A stretch of DNA of 64,000 bases from Leptoclinus maculatus (taxonomy: Eukaryota > Chordata > Actinopteri > Perciformes > Stichaeidae). The notes beneath the pieces are model-generated. The model was not told the DNA's origin. It did no database searches and saw only the letters and a list, made by a program, of their open reading frames with translations. A program made the translations under genes and the position numbers. The stretch spans positions 4,802,501 to 4,866,500 of the forward strand of contig JAVDOI010000005.1 of NCBI GenBank assembly GCA_032191485.1, read 5' to 3'. Positions 21,991-33,318 of this stretch are shown here, piece by piece (the stretch's first letter is position 1; each line of letters starts with the position of its first letter).

Positions 21991-24900
21991 CATTTGTGTA
22001 GACAATGAGTCAGATAAAGATAATGGTGAGATTTATGCCTGATCTGAAGTATTCTCGTACTTTACATGGATGAAGACATTTCCACCATAAGTTGATGCAG
22101 AAAAGGCAGGTATCAGTGCTTTAAAAAAAAAATCACCAGAATGCAGGAAATTAAGTGTTTAACCCTCAACCCCCCCCCCCTCTCTCCACCCCACCCACAC
22201 CCACAGTACTCCACAGCACCTGTAAACAGAGGTGTAAAATCAGTGGCGATCCGCTGTAATGTTGGCTTAAAAAATGAATAACACCACATTGAACTTAGAT
22301 CAAGTTAAAGGGAAAAAAAAGTCCAGCCCGGTCTGCTCATACAGATTTCTGCACTAACTGAAGCTGTGGTTTTCACAGTGGTGGACACTGAAGCCTGAGT
22401 CATTTCTTAATGTTCCAACAAACTAAATTCTCTTGTACTCTGTGCAACCATTATATAAACAGTGACAGAATTCTGTAGCAAAACAACCTGTGGCTTGAAA
22501 GGAAAGGCTTGTGTTTGTGGCTTGTGGTTGGATCAAGGCCATCAAACACAATCATAGAAGAATGGACTGATTCAACTCCATATCTCATGTTTGTAGGAGT
22601 GGCACAACTTCATGTATTGTCAAATTAGATTAAGACAACCATGAGAGTATTTGCTGAGTTTCTTGCACATGGCTGTGAGGCACTTTCGGTAATAGAACTA
22701 CCGGTACTGTATGTTCTAACATTAGCATCGTGGCCTGCTAAGTTACTGTCATACAGGACACTGGTGGGCACCGACTCCTAATCTGCTCGATGTCGGTGGT
22801 GTCGGTGGTGTCTGTCCACGGCTAATCTCGCACACTACTGGACCCATTAGCCTAATATTTGCGGTGTGTGAGGAATTCTGACTGGAGTGGCTAGAGTGGT
22901 AGGAGGCAGACACAAGAAAAGCGAAAGGTGTTTATTTACAATAGTGGCTCCTACTACACATGTAACCAAAAATAGATACAAACAATCAGTTAACTCAACT
23001 GATAATAAATGTAACTTATATTAACATATCACATGCACACAGCTCCACACTGACTTCCATTCTCCCTGTAACAGCCAAAGGCACCTTCCATCAGCAGGAT
23101 GTAGTCCGTACCACGACTGCAGGAAACTCAACTGTGACAAAGTCATTCTTTAGGTAGAAAAACACTTGTACATAGTTTAGCATATAATATACATTTGCAA
23201 CCATGCAGAGGAGATCACAGTCAACATAAATATGTTCCTTTAACTAATTTTGCAGTTACAGATCATGATGGACCTATGGCAGAACAAAGTATTAACAAGC
23301 ATGGCTACATTTGTATGAGATATGGCAGTGAAATATGGGGACAAATGGTGTTCTCACCCACTTTTCTCACACAATTTTTGAAAAACCTATTTTGTTGACT
23401 GTCATTGATTGCTGACTACTCATTCCTCTTGAACAGCCGGGAGATATCGCAAATGATTAACTGATTCAGGAGCAAAATGTATTTCCAGCAATCGGCGACA
23501 CTAAAAACCTTACCTAGTCTGTTGCAGGGCACATTTTGGCCTTTATTGTGGCTCAAAAACTAGAACAGTTTTGTCTCACTTTGGAGCATCTGCTGATTAA
23601 TTCCACAGCTGGCATGTCATGATCCACTAAAGTTCGGCAAAATACGAGATGAAAAATCCACGTTTTTGCTTTGCCGCCTACTTGACTGTAACATTGACTG
23701 TAACAGAGCCAGGGGGGCACAACGGAGTGAGATTCAACTCTTCTTTGTTTGGGAGGGGAGACGGAGACACACCTGGTGGACATCTGCACTCTTTTGACTG
23801 CACTTTTCTAGTTTCATCCATGTCAGTTTTGAAAGTATTGGAGGCAATATGTGTTGATGTGATTCAGAAACTGGTATAGCTAATTGCTAACTGTAGCATC
23901 TGCATCAAACCTGCACAAATGTAAGGCTGAACGAACTACATCTAACTAATACGCTACTAAGAAATTAACATAAAGTGTTATGTGTTTGATTGTATAATGC
24001 TCAATAGGGGCAATGAATGAGAACACATTGAACTTGAATTTTGAATTGTAGTGCGAAAGATGCCCTTTTTTATATAATAATTCCTTCTTCAGTAAAGTTA
24101 AAGACAAAAGCCGCCAACCCACGATCATGATAGCAATGCAGCTTCTTACTCAATAAAGGTGAGCAATGGTGGTAATCCCCAAATCCCTTCAGGAAGTAAG
24201 CCAACTAATCCAACTGAATGCATGACTAATCTCTGGGTAGGGTTCAAATGAAGGCTTTCTTACTGGTCTTTAGCATGTTGTTCTGTTTCTGTGAGACACT
24301 ATGGCATAATCACATGATTCAAAGCTGTACCTCAAACAACATGCGAATAGGACCAACTTTACACTATATTACCTTTTTGAATTGTCCAACAAGACAATAT
24401 TCTACAATGTGCTTGTTTGTATAAACTGCAGACGTGCAACATCAACTTGATGAATTCTATTTGAACTAGAAATGTTCACTCAGTAGAGTGCAGATGTCCA
24501 CCAGGTGTGTCTGCAGCGACCACTGCTGTATGGTGTGATTGTATGAACACAACCTGTGCTGTGAATCGTCAAACCTGACTCCGTTCAAAACTCAAAAACA
24601 AGCGCCGATGTAACTTTATACAAACTATGGGCTCAAATTTGTCGTATATTACACTTCGTACAACGGTGCCAAAAAGGTGAACTGACCCGAGCCGTCTGCT
24701 TACTTAGCAGCGACCGAGTGTCGACGAGGTACAGCAGTGTGTGCACTGACCCAGTTAGCCGTTAGCCAAACACATCACCTCTCACCGGGCCTACGCCTGG
24801 CGGGGATGATGAAACCAAGATGTCCACAAGACGGGCAGCGACAATTAAGACAAGCCGATAAGATTAACACAATAATCGTGAGGACATTGATTGTTTTTTC

Positions 24901-26720
24901 TGACTGGAAGGCACTGTGACCACAGAATTACTTCATGTTCTACCTCTAACTGGTAACATTAGCAATGTGGCCAGCTAGGTTATTGTCAGTTAAGGATCTG
25001 CTTTAAGCTCAATGCTGCGATTAATCAGCTGGATGTCCAAGGCAGCCAAGGAATTGAATGGCAGAACCCCATTCAGATAGCTTAGTCTAATTGATAATAA
25101 CTATATGAATCATTTTTGTATGTATTTATAAGTGGAGTGGATCGTTTCCAAACCAAATTTTGTAATGCAATGAACAACAAAGCATCTTATCTAATCGTAT
25201 CGTATGTCCACATGCACTCAATGGACACATTGGCCGGTCTGCTGGCCTACTGTATCATTCCATTTCTTCCAAACATTTATTACTGATCCTGAAACCAACC
25301 ATTTATCCTTTTGGGAAATAAAAAATGCTCTACACTCTCTATCCTCATATTATCAAGTCCAAAAGAAAAACCTCAAGTAATTGCATCCAGTAAGTGCTCT
25401 TGGCATCTAACCTGAGCATTCACCAAAGCTTTCTTTAGTCCCTCTCCTCTCAGCTGGACGTTTGAGCTTCACTGTGCAGAATGATGTATGTGTGCAGAGC
25501 TTGACACCATGGGGGCTGTTGACCCATTCATCTGCTGCAGTTTCTCCGTGCTGCACCTTCCAAGCCAATCATGGAGCAATATGCAACTTAAGACACTTGG
25601 GACTTCCAGCACACTTCTTTGTGTCCAGGAGTTAAACTTTTAAAATAACAATTTAGGCATGTTGAACAATTCAGTATTTCTTAATGAGGGAGGAGAAGTT
25701 AACGTGCTTTCAAGAATTTTAACCAACTATTTGAACTCTTTTTGTCAGACACAAATTATTACTCAAAGCAGAGTACTTTATGTCTTCAAACATGTCTGGA
25801 TGTCTGTAACCTAAAGGTTATGTCTGTGACTGGAAGGTTGCTGGTTTCACAGGCAGGATACAGTGAAAGTGAAATAACAGTGCTTGCCCCTCCTTCATTA
25901 CCAATGCTGGGGTGCCCTTGAGCAAGGCTTTTAGCACTAAAATGCTCCAGTGGAGATGCTCAGCGTCCACAGGTCGGACTGTGGTGGCACTAGACAGCTT
26001 ACAGACGTGAGTGTGTGGAACTTTGTGCGTCTGAACAGGATCTTCCTGAAGAATAGAGCAGTGCTGTCAGAGAAGCAGCCCTGGATGAATAAAGCTCTGA
26101 AGGAGCAGCATTTACTGTATGTGGTGTTTTTATTCATTATATCGCATTATAGATTCACTCTGATTCAGCCATGCGGACAACTTTGCCGTGTGACATCAAG
26201 CTGTTGGATTGGTCGTAGAAATGTTGTTTTATCTGTATTAACTAGACAAAAAAGGTTAGAATTCAAAGGTTAGACCTGAAGACACTGGCAAACAAAAAGC
26301 TTTGCTTTTTATTGGTAATCGCGAACAAAGAAATCACTGGATTCAAGTGAAGAAAAATGATATATAATCCAATCACTTAAAAGCTGACCATTACAAGTCA
26401 TCATTAACCCATCAGGACCCTGAACTAATTCACGGACAATCAATGGTGTTTTATCTCGTTGGGCAAGACATTGAATTTGGGGTTCAATGTTTTGCCGAAC
26501 GACACTTCGACTTCAACATGCGGACTTGTAAGAGTCAGGGATCGAACCACCTATCTCCCAATTAGAAGATGACCCGCTCTTCGTCAGCTGCCACATTGTT
26601 TCGGGGGATTCGGAGGCACTGGATGCATTCTCTTGGAGTATTTGTGATCATCGTGATGCTACTCTGTCACCTAAAAGGTGGTCGAGCTCTATTCAGTGTA
26701 CAGTGTAACTGTAATTGTAT
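21991..26720. other. Intergenic DNA without recognisable genes
   Basis: No exon or protein family is seen. It contains a C-rich run near 22170 and a pair of perfect 26-bp inverted copies (23765-23790 and 24487-24512). Similar TAACATTAGC-type segments near 22718 and 24955 belong to a common fish repeat motif. Repeat-like sequence with a degenerate B-box-like AGGGATCGAACC occurs near 26538. Confidence 0.45.
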
Positions 26721-26875
26721 AGTATAGTAGTATATAGGGTACACCAAGGCGTGTGCACGTTTACTGAACAACTTTGCGCGTGCCTGCGAGAAAGTGTGCA
26801 CGAGGCGAGGTTTTTTTTCCTTCTTTTTTATTTTTTATTTTTTTTTCGAATTTGCATACTCATCTGAAAACTGAA

Positions 26876-27055
26876 CTGCTTTGCGCATGCATGAGAGTGC
26901 ATGTGTCCGTAGAGGTGTGTGTATGAAAACTGAACGTATTTACTCATACTGTAGAGGCCTTGGGTGTCCCCCTTAGAGGGGTGAGCAAGGAGGGGAGGTG
27001 TGTGAAAACTGACCAGCTTTGCGCATGCATGAGAGGGCATGTGGCCGTAGAGGTG
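26876..27055 (+). repeat. Direct duplication inside the left inverted arm
   Basis: The segment GCTTTGCGCATGCATGAGAG, continuing to GCATGTG-CCGTAGAGGTG, occurs at about 26877-26921 and again at about 27017-27055. Confidence 0.7.
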
Positions 27056-27082
27056 GTGTGTGTGTGTGTGTGTGTGTGTGTG
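27056..27082. repeat. (TG)n microsatellite
   Basis: About 13 uninterrupted TG units. Confidence 0.9.
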
Positions 27083-28383
27083 TTAATGGCTTGCAGCCCA
27101 AAGCCTGTCTTTCAGACTGTGGGGTGGGCTATTAACAGGCCACTTAGTGAAGACACCAGCCTCTTGAAACATGATGTTTTTTTATAATGTTTGTGTAGCA
27201 ATATAGTAACAAAACATTTACTTTAGTGGATATCTTAAGTTTTATTTTTGGCACTGTATTCATTTAAATGGCTACCCAGAAGGCAGGAGAGCAACATGTA
27301 TTTTAGAATCTAAAAGAACGGAAGAAAATACAAAAACAACCAGGGTTAAATTAAGAATAAAATACTTAAGTACCTAAATACTTAATAAGATTCTTTCTTT
27401 TCAGTTTTATTTCACTAAAAACTGATTCTTCATCAGCCTTTCCACAATACTTACCTGACCGGTTTGCACAAGCTCGGGATGTAAATCAATTTTTCAATAT
27501 ACTAGTGTGCTCAGTCTACACTTATGGGAATGCAGTTTGTGGATTCACATTACAGTAAAAAGGTCCACACTTGTATCATATGGAATGACAGAGGTATATA
27601 TACTTCAACTTCATTTAATATTATTTCTAAACTGTAATAAAAGTAATTTCACTATGCAGTGTTGATGGCAGTAAGAACGTGGAAGATTCATCAATGACGA
27701 TCACCTCAAGCCAAACAGCAAAATAAAAATAGTAAGTAATGAGGTGAAGTTACCCTTTGTTTTGTTTTTTATCATCTGTTTGAATCATACCGTTTATACA
27801 GATACTCTGAAACATAATATTATTTGACATTAACACAGAATGACTCCCTGTTAAACTGACTGTAATTCAGATTTCCGTGCTTATGTGACCAACAGATACT
27901 GGCTGAACAGAAATCACACAAATAAATGCAGAAGAAGAAATTGTATATGACTACGGAGAACCTAACTGCCAATGGAGACATGTATTTATATTCATATATT
28001 CATATTTATATTTTCACATTTTGTTACATGCCACTCAGGGATTCCATCATTTAACTAAGTAGTGAGGACTTCTTTCACCCTTATTAATAGTATAAATATG
28101 CTTTGCAAACTGGCAAACATTAGTTGAAACCTTAAATGTAAAGTGACCCTTATATGATGCAGCATAAGAAATGAGTGAATGCTGCAGAAAAGGATGCTAC
28201 CTCAAGAAAGGCCATTGGGGACATAAAAAAATCATCACTGCCATCAAGTCAAAAGGGTGCATTATTCCATTGACTCTAAATATTGTCTACATGAAACACC
28301 TTGACATTTGTTGACGACAATTGATGGGGGTCATTTTCATTCCTCAATCTTTTCAGTAACTTACTTTCTTTGATTATTTATAG

Positions 28384-28604
28384 TGAAGTCAAGACGGCCC
28401 TGGTCACAGACTGAGAGAGAAATAATCAAACGGCATTTCAAGGACTTCCTAAAGGAAATGAAGATCCCAGGAAAAGTGGACTTTCAAAGATGCTTGAATG
28501 AAAATCCAACTCTAAGGGATAATGGAAGAGACTGGGAAGCGATGAAATACTTTGTGCACAACAATATAATAGCTATCAAGAGGAATTTGTGCAAAGAATA
28601 TTAA
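28384..28604 (+). pseudogene. C-terminal exon of a repeated, transposon-associated fish protein family
   Basis: A plausible acceptor (TTTATAG) precedes an open segment encoding SRRPWSQTEREIIKRHFKDF, then a Lys-rich KIPGKVDFQRCL and a WEAMKYFVHNNIIAIKR segment, ending at a TAA stop (28602-28604). I recall a large family of uncharacterised fish proteins ending in RPWS..E....HF......K.P.K..C..C......R.W...K..V.N.I...KR, usually multicopy and mobile-element associated. A possible upstream exon near 27658-27732 (VDGSKNVEDSSMTITSSQTA, then donor GTAAGTAA) is closed by a stop before the splice site. The copy is probably partial or dead. Its biochemical role is unknown. Confidence 0.45.
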
Positions 28605-29151
28605 GACCAAAAACAGTGGGAGCCTTCATACTGGGAGCTTGCATCATGGAGCATCAATGTTAAGTGCAGGAATACTGGGAGCTCGCAGTATGACGCATCA
28701 GTGTAAGGGTCAAAGAATTGGTAATTCATGTAAACGGAGCATCAGTACTCAAAGCATTGGTAGTTCATCTATGCACATATTTTTTTTTAATTGAAGCATC
28801 GTTCAATACTATTTAACTATTTAATGTCATTTTGTACAGGCAAATAGGTGACTAAAATAATTCTATACAGGCGAAGTGGGGACCAGCTTTTCTGTTTCAG
28901 AGCGCAACGTTCCAAACAAAAGTCAACATGTAGAGCCGTATTCATAGATCTGTATTTTGTTGTGATGGTTCTGAGATAAGATGTAGATAGCTCATCACTA
29001 TTTCAAATGATCTTAAAAGTACTAACATACCAGTTAACTTTACTTTCTAAAGAAACATTTCAGTTGACAATACTCTCAGTTCCATTGTTACTGTATTACT
29101 GTTTAGAACAGAACTGTTGTGGATTCATAAAGAGAAATATACATATATATT

Positions 29152-29545
29152 AGTGGTGTAACGGATCACGGGTCGATCCGTGATCCGTTCGGATCACCCC
29201 TCACGGTTCGGATCACTCGTGAACCGCGGATCAATTGAGTATTCTTTTTCTTTTTTTTTTACAGTGTAATCCTCATAGTGTGTAATAAAGTTTTACTGCT
29301 GCTGTTCCTTTACAAGTAACAAGTCCCCGAATATCAATGCAAAGTGTCAGTGAACAGATATAAAGCATGTGTTCACGTGAACGGAGCAGGTTAAAAGCAT
29401 TTAACGGCAAAAGTCACGGCGAGCGGAGGAGCTTCAGAAGCCCCCGGGTCATTTAAGTCACAAGTTTGGGATCATTTTGTCTTCCCTGTAAAGTATAATG
29501 ACGGATAAGGGTGGTGGACAAAACCGTTACGGTATGTAGGCGTTA
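29152..29545 (+). pseudogene. hAT-type transposon fragment with broken BED zinc finger
   Basis: GGTGTAACGGATCACGGGTC resembles hAT element ends and begins with a perfect 11-bp palindrome (29161-29171 and 29178-29188). Downstream, frame +1 reads SQVWDHFVFPVKYNDG (about 29458-29505) and then meets a stop. After a one-base shift, RVVDKTVTVCR (29508-29540) continues the motif. VW..F.F......RVVDKT...C is the BED-finger pattern of hAT transposases. The rest of the transposase is absent. Confidence 0.55.
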
Positions 29546-29949
29546 ATTAAAGAGAAAGACATACGACAAGGAAAAGACTGTGACCGCTTTCACCACGGCG
29601 GAGTGATTCATAGTCCGGTGCTGCAGACACGCCCCCTCTGTGAGAGTCACACAGACACACACCTGGTGCAGGTGCTGACAGAAGCATCAGAGTGAAGCTA
29701 GACAGGCCCAGTAGTAACAGTCACTACAGAAAATATAATACAGTATGAGTAAATAAATTCAGTTTTCATACACACACCTCTACGGACACATGCACTCTCA
29801 TGCATGCGCAACAGTTACGTTTTCAGATTATGCAAATTCGAAAAAAAAACGAAAAAAAAACGCGCCTCGTGCGCACTTTCTCGCGGGCACGCACAACGTT
29901 GTTCAGTAAACGTGCACGCGCCTTGGTGTACCTTATATAGCTACTACTA

Positions 29950-30744
29950 GTATGATTTGAAAGCACCTTTCCCTCTCTGTCTTCACACCACGAGACTGAT
30001 TTTACAAGTAAACCTTAATTAATGTAATTTGGCTGATGCCTAATTCACTGATGTGCAGGCACTCTTTACCTTTTCATGAGGTTTGTACAGAACAAATTAA
30101 CCCTTGCACTGCGTCAAAAAGGTCCCGTTAACCCTACACCCCACAGCTTTCCTCTCAGTATACACAGAAGAGCCTGTAACAGACGGATAAATGATATTTT
30201 CCATATCGTTAGAATTTATCTTGACCTTGGTGCAACAGATAAGCAGAAAGCAGTACAGTCGGCCTGAATGCAAAATACATGTCTTATCTTGGAAAAAGTG
30301 TGCTCGGAGGTTTCAGCCTCCTCCCCGGCCTTATCATCGAAAACAGAAGTCGCAGCAGTGTGTGGGGGTAAACGGTGCAGGAATCCTTCCACGTGCGGTA
30401 GACTCTGTGAGTCTGAAGCTGAGCGATTGTGGAAATAAAAAAGGGAAAAGTGTAGCGTTTTTAGAACAAGATGTTGATGAACTGCGGCCTCTGTTTCTCA
30501 GTCTGCTTACCATCAGTCGCCCAACCATCAGGCCCATCAGGTCGACGGCTTTCGCTCAAACTGCCTTCAAAAACTGTGACCCCATTTCAACTACACAGCT
30601 CCAAGTTAGCTTAGCATCACAACCGAGCGACTGAAACCGAGGGTTAAGCACATATTCACACATCCCCGGTTCAGTTGAGCTTCCTGTTGGGCGGCATATC
30701 TGCGTTGCTGCAGAAGAACCGCTCATTAGATATTGTTAAACTGT

Positions 30745-30784
<40 letters not shown>

Positions 30785-33100
30785 ACAATGAGGTTTGTTA
30801 AAAACTGTGATGATGGCTAACTTCATGTAGTTTGTGATGAGAGGCTTTGTGTATGTCCATTATCCTGCTGCAGGGCCTCACAGCAGAGAGGAGCCACTTG
30901 GAACTGTTATTCACTTTGTTCTACAGCAGCACAAGTGGATCCGTCCTGAAAGCACTTACATATCCAAGGTGACATGCGATGTGTGTAGCAGCAGAAGTGG
31001 TTTTCATTTACATGTGTTGCATTTGTAAATTGAACCGGGGTCAAACTTCATCAGGTGAAGAAGAGGCGGAACTGCTGCTTCAGATTAATTAGTCGAAAGC
31101 ACAAAATATGACTCGGATGCTTTCGAGTGAAACTACTCGGTGTGTTTTCAATCAAAGGTTCCGTTATCAATCCTGTGCAGGCGCGCGAGGGGGCCGGAGG
31201 CTTACCCAGCATGCACTGAGCGACGGCAAGAAAAGCCTGGATATGGTTGCCAGTGTGCTAGCCCGCTAGGAGGTAACACGGAGGCTACCGTGTGGACAGA
31301 CAACCATTCACACACACACATTTAGACCCATTGATCTTATACTGCCCTCCCATTCACAGTTTGTTCCATTTTTGTTCCATCAGAGATGGTCACAGAGTCC
31401 AAGTCCAAGTCACGTCTTTGAGCTAGAGTCCACGTCCAGTTGTGGCTTGAGTTATATTCTTATGTTGTAATGAAAGTTACATGCAAATTTAGTGAAGTAT
31501 GTTCATTTTCTAACAGAAATGTGTTGAGATAAAAAACGATGTAAGTTTGAATTAACAGTCATCTGAACTTCACAGAGCAGAAGAAAAAAATACTGTTGTC
31601 CACATCCAAAAAGTGACTCTCATGCCTCAAAATCAGTGAACTCTTCTGTCGATACTGCTCCTTCTTCACGGTCAGAGAAATGATCTGAGCACGTGCGGAA
31701 CAAGTGTCATCGCTCTAACTTGTTTCTGATTGGAGGAATATCGGTCTCCCGTACTATAAACTTCTCAACATTGGGAACACACGCCCACGTTTACGGAGAG
31801 GTCGGACACCACCGGATAGGGCCTCCGCCACAGACAACTGACTGAAGAGAAACATTTTGGTGCAGTTCTCTACTGCGTGAACAACAACCAGCAGCTTAAT
31901 TAACTAGCCCAAGTAGCTTGCATTGGCAAAAGCCTGATCCCTGCAGTCATAAACAACACCATCATGTGACTGTATGGGCTATCATCCAACTGAATAGTTG
32001 TTTACAATCGTCATGAGTAATGAGTCATATGTCAAGTTATCATTAACTTGCAGCTTGAGTGTTTTTAGCCAGGTGTTACGCAATGATAAAAACCTGTGAT
32101 AAGGCTGTTTCAGTGGTGGCTCTATTTCCTTCATTGAGTATTTTCAGTGTACGCTACTTAATACTTTACTCCACTACATTTATATCACACTTTTACTCTT
32201 CTGCATTTATCTGACAACTGTATTGAGTAGTTTCTTTGATTTTACATACAAAAGATAAAACATATAATACAGTATTACAAATTGAAGGGCCTATTCACCC
32301 ACACACAGGTACACTCACAGGATTATAAAATAGAAATTTGCTCCACTCCATTAAAATACTGAACATGCCAATATTAATAATAATCCACTATTATCATGAA
32401 TATAATATGAGGCCAAAGTCTTGATTGAATATTTTATGAACTTTCACAAGGTAATAACGTGTGTGCAATAACCATATTTTAGGATTCCGGTGGCTCTGTA
32501 ATGCAATGCTCTTAGGGGCCTTTCTGCATAATGAATCCTTTTGATACTTTATTTTTCTGATTATACAACATACTCAAGTGGAATTAATGCAGGGGTTTTA
32601 CTTGTGACAGAGTATTTTTACATTGTAATATTGCTACTTTTTAGATTGTGTTGATAAAACCTTTACTTAGGCTTTTGAATGCAGGGTTTTTACTTGTAAA
32701 GGGGTATCTTTACTTGTTGTGTTGGTACTTTTACTTCAGTTAAGAATCTAAAAATACACTAAACAACTAAAATATGATATAATCGAACTGAATGGTTGTT
32801 GTATTGCACAGTTGATACATTAATTGTATACGATGTGTTAATTAAAGACACAGATTTAGATTTTCAGATACAAATCACGCCTTTATTTGTGCCCTGTGTG
32901 TAATGAGTTCTGTAACTTGACATTTGTATGTGAAAACGTATGAGACTGTTTTAACACCATACACTGTGCATAATGATGGGCCGACCTTTTCTTTTTGTTA
33001 AGGATATTACCGTGTATTATAATACTACACCATATTTCGGCACTGTGGTTTTGCTGTACTTTTACTGAAGTAAATAACTGTGACATAAGCTCCATGGCTG
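29950..33100. other. Intergenic DNA without a convincing gene
   Basis: The longest frame (147 codons, 30191-30634) has no recognisable domain and is covered by other open frames. From about 32160 to 32760 the phrases TACTTTACTCCACTACATTT and TTTTTACTTGTAA recur; they are familiar from a dispersed fish repeat. Confidence 0.45.
30748..30782. repeat. (CA)n microsatellite
   Basis: About 17 CA units in tandem. Confidence 0.9.
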
Positions 33101-33297
33101 TGGGGCGGAGAGTTGCTGGGATGTTAGCTCCGCCCCGCCCAGCCCAGCCGATTACGTCACCACCTCCTAGCCGTCACACCTGCGCTGCACTTTAGGACGG
33201 GAGCGCACGCGACACACGTCAAAACATTTAGCCGCAAATAAGTTTCTATTGGAACGAGTGAATGTACGTCTGAGGATTAAAACATCGCTACGAAAGA
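33100..33297 (+). promoter_or_regulatory. Probable promoter/5' UTR of the tnfrsf10-like gene
   Basis: This is a local GC- and CpG-rich island in AT-rich surroundings, just upstream of the start codon at 33298. It holds a GC box (CTCCGCCCCGCCC, about 33129-33140) and a CRE/ATF-like TTACGTCA (33152-33159). No TATA box is obvious. The transcription start cannot be fixed by eye. Confidence 0.55.
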
Positions 33298-33318
33298 ATG
33301 ACCAAGTCCCCACTCTTG
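33298..33318 (+). CDS. tnfrsf10b: tnfrsf10-like exon 1, a 21-nt coding start
   Basis: ATG at 33298 encodes MTKSPLL and is followed directly by the consensus donor GTAAGTG. Joined in phase 0 to 37021 it gives a continuous hydrophobic signal peptide ending in TVA, the expected receptor N-terminus. Intron 1 is about 3.7 kb. No other ATG gives this join. Confidence 0.82.

Larger units (their letters stand above)
26726..29947. mobile_element. Roughly 3.2-kb block bounded by ~200-bp inverted arms
   Basis: The left arm (26726-26925) reads TATATAGGGTACACCAAGGC, CACGTTTACTGAACAAC, CGAATTTGCAT and CATGCATGAGAGTGCATGTG. The right arm (29757-29947) carries the reverse complement of the same landmarks in mirrored order. 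TAGTAT occurs immediately outside both ends (26720-26725 and 29948-29953) and may be a target duplication, though the flank is low complexity. The inside holds a TG microsatellite, one short coding exon (28384-28604) and an hAT/BED fragment (29152-29545). It may be one DNA transposon with long TIRs carrying nested insertions, or two opposed copies of a shorter repeat. Confidence 0.5.

Noticed and set aside
30191..30634. 147-codon + frame
   Set aside because: No recognisable domain, overlapping frames on both strands and no splice sites.
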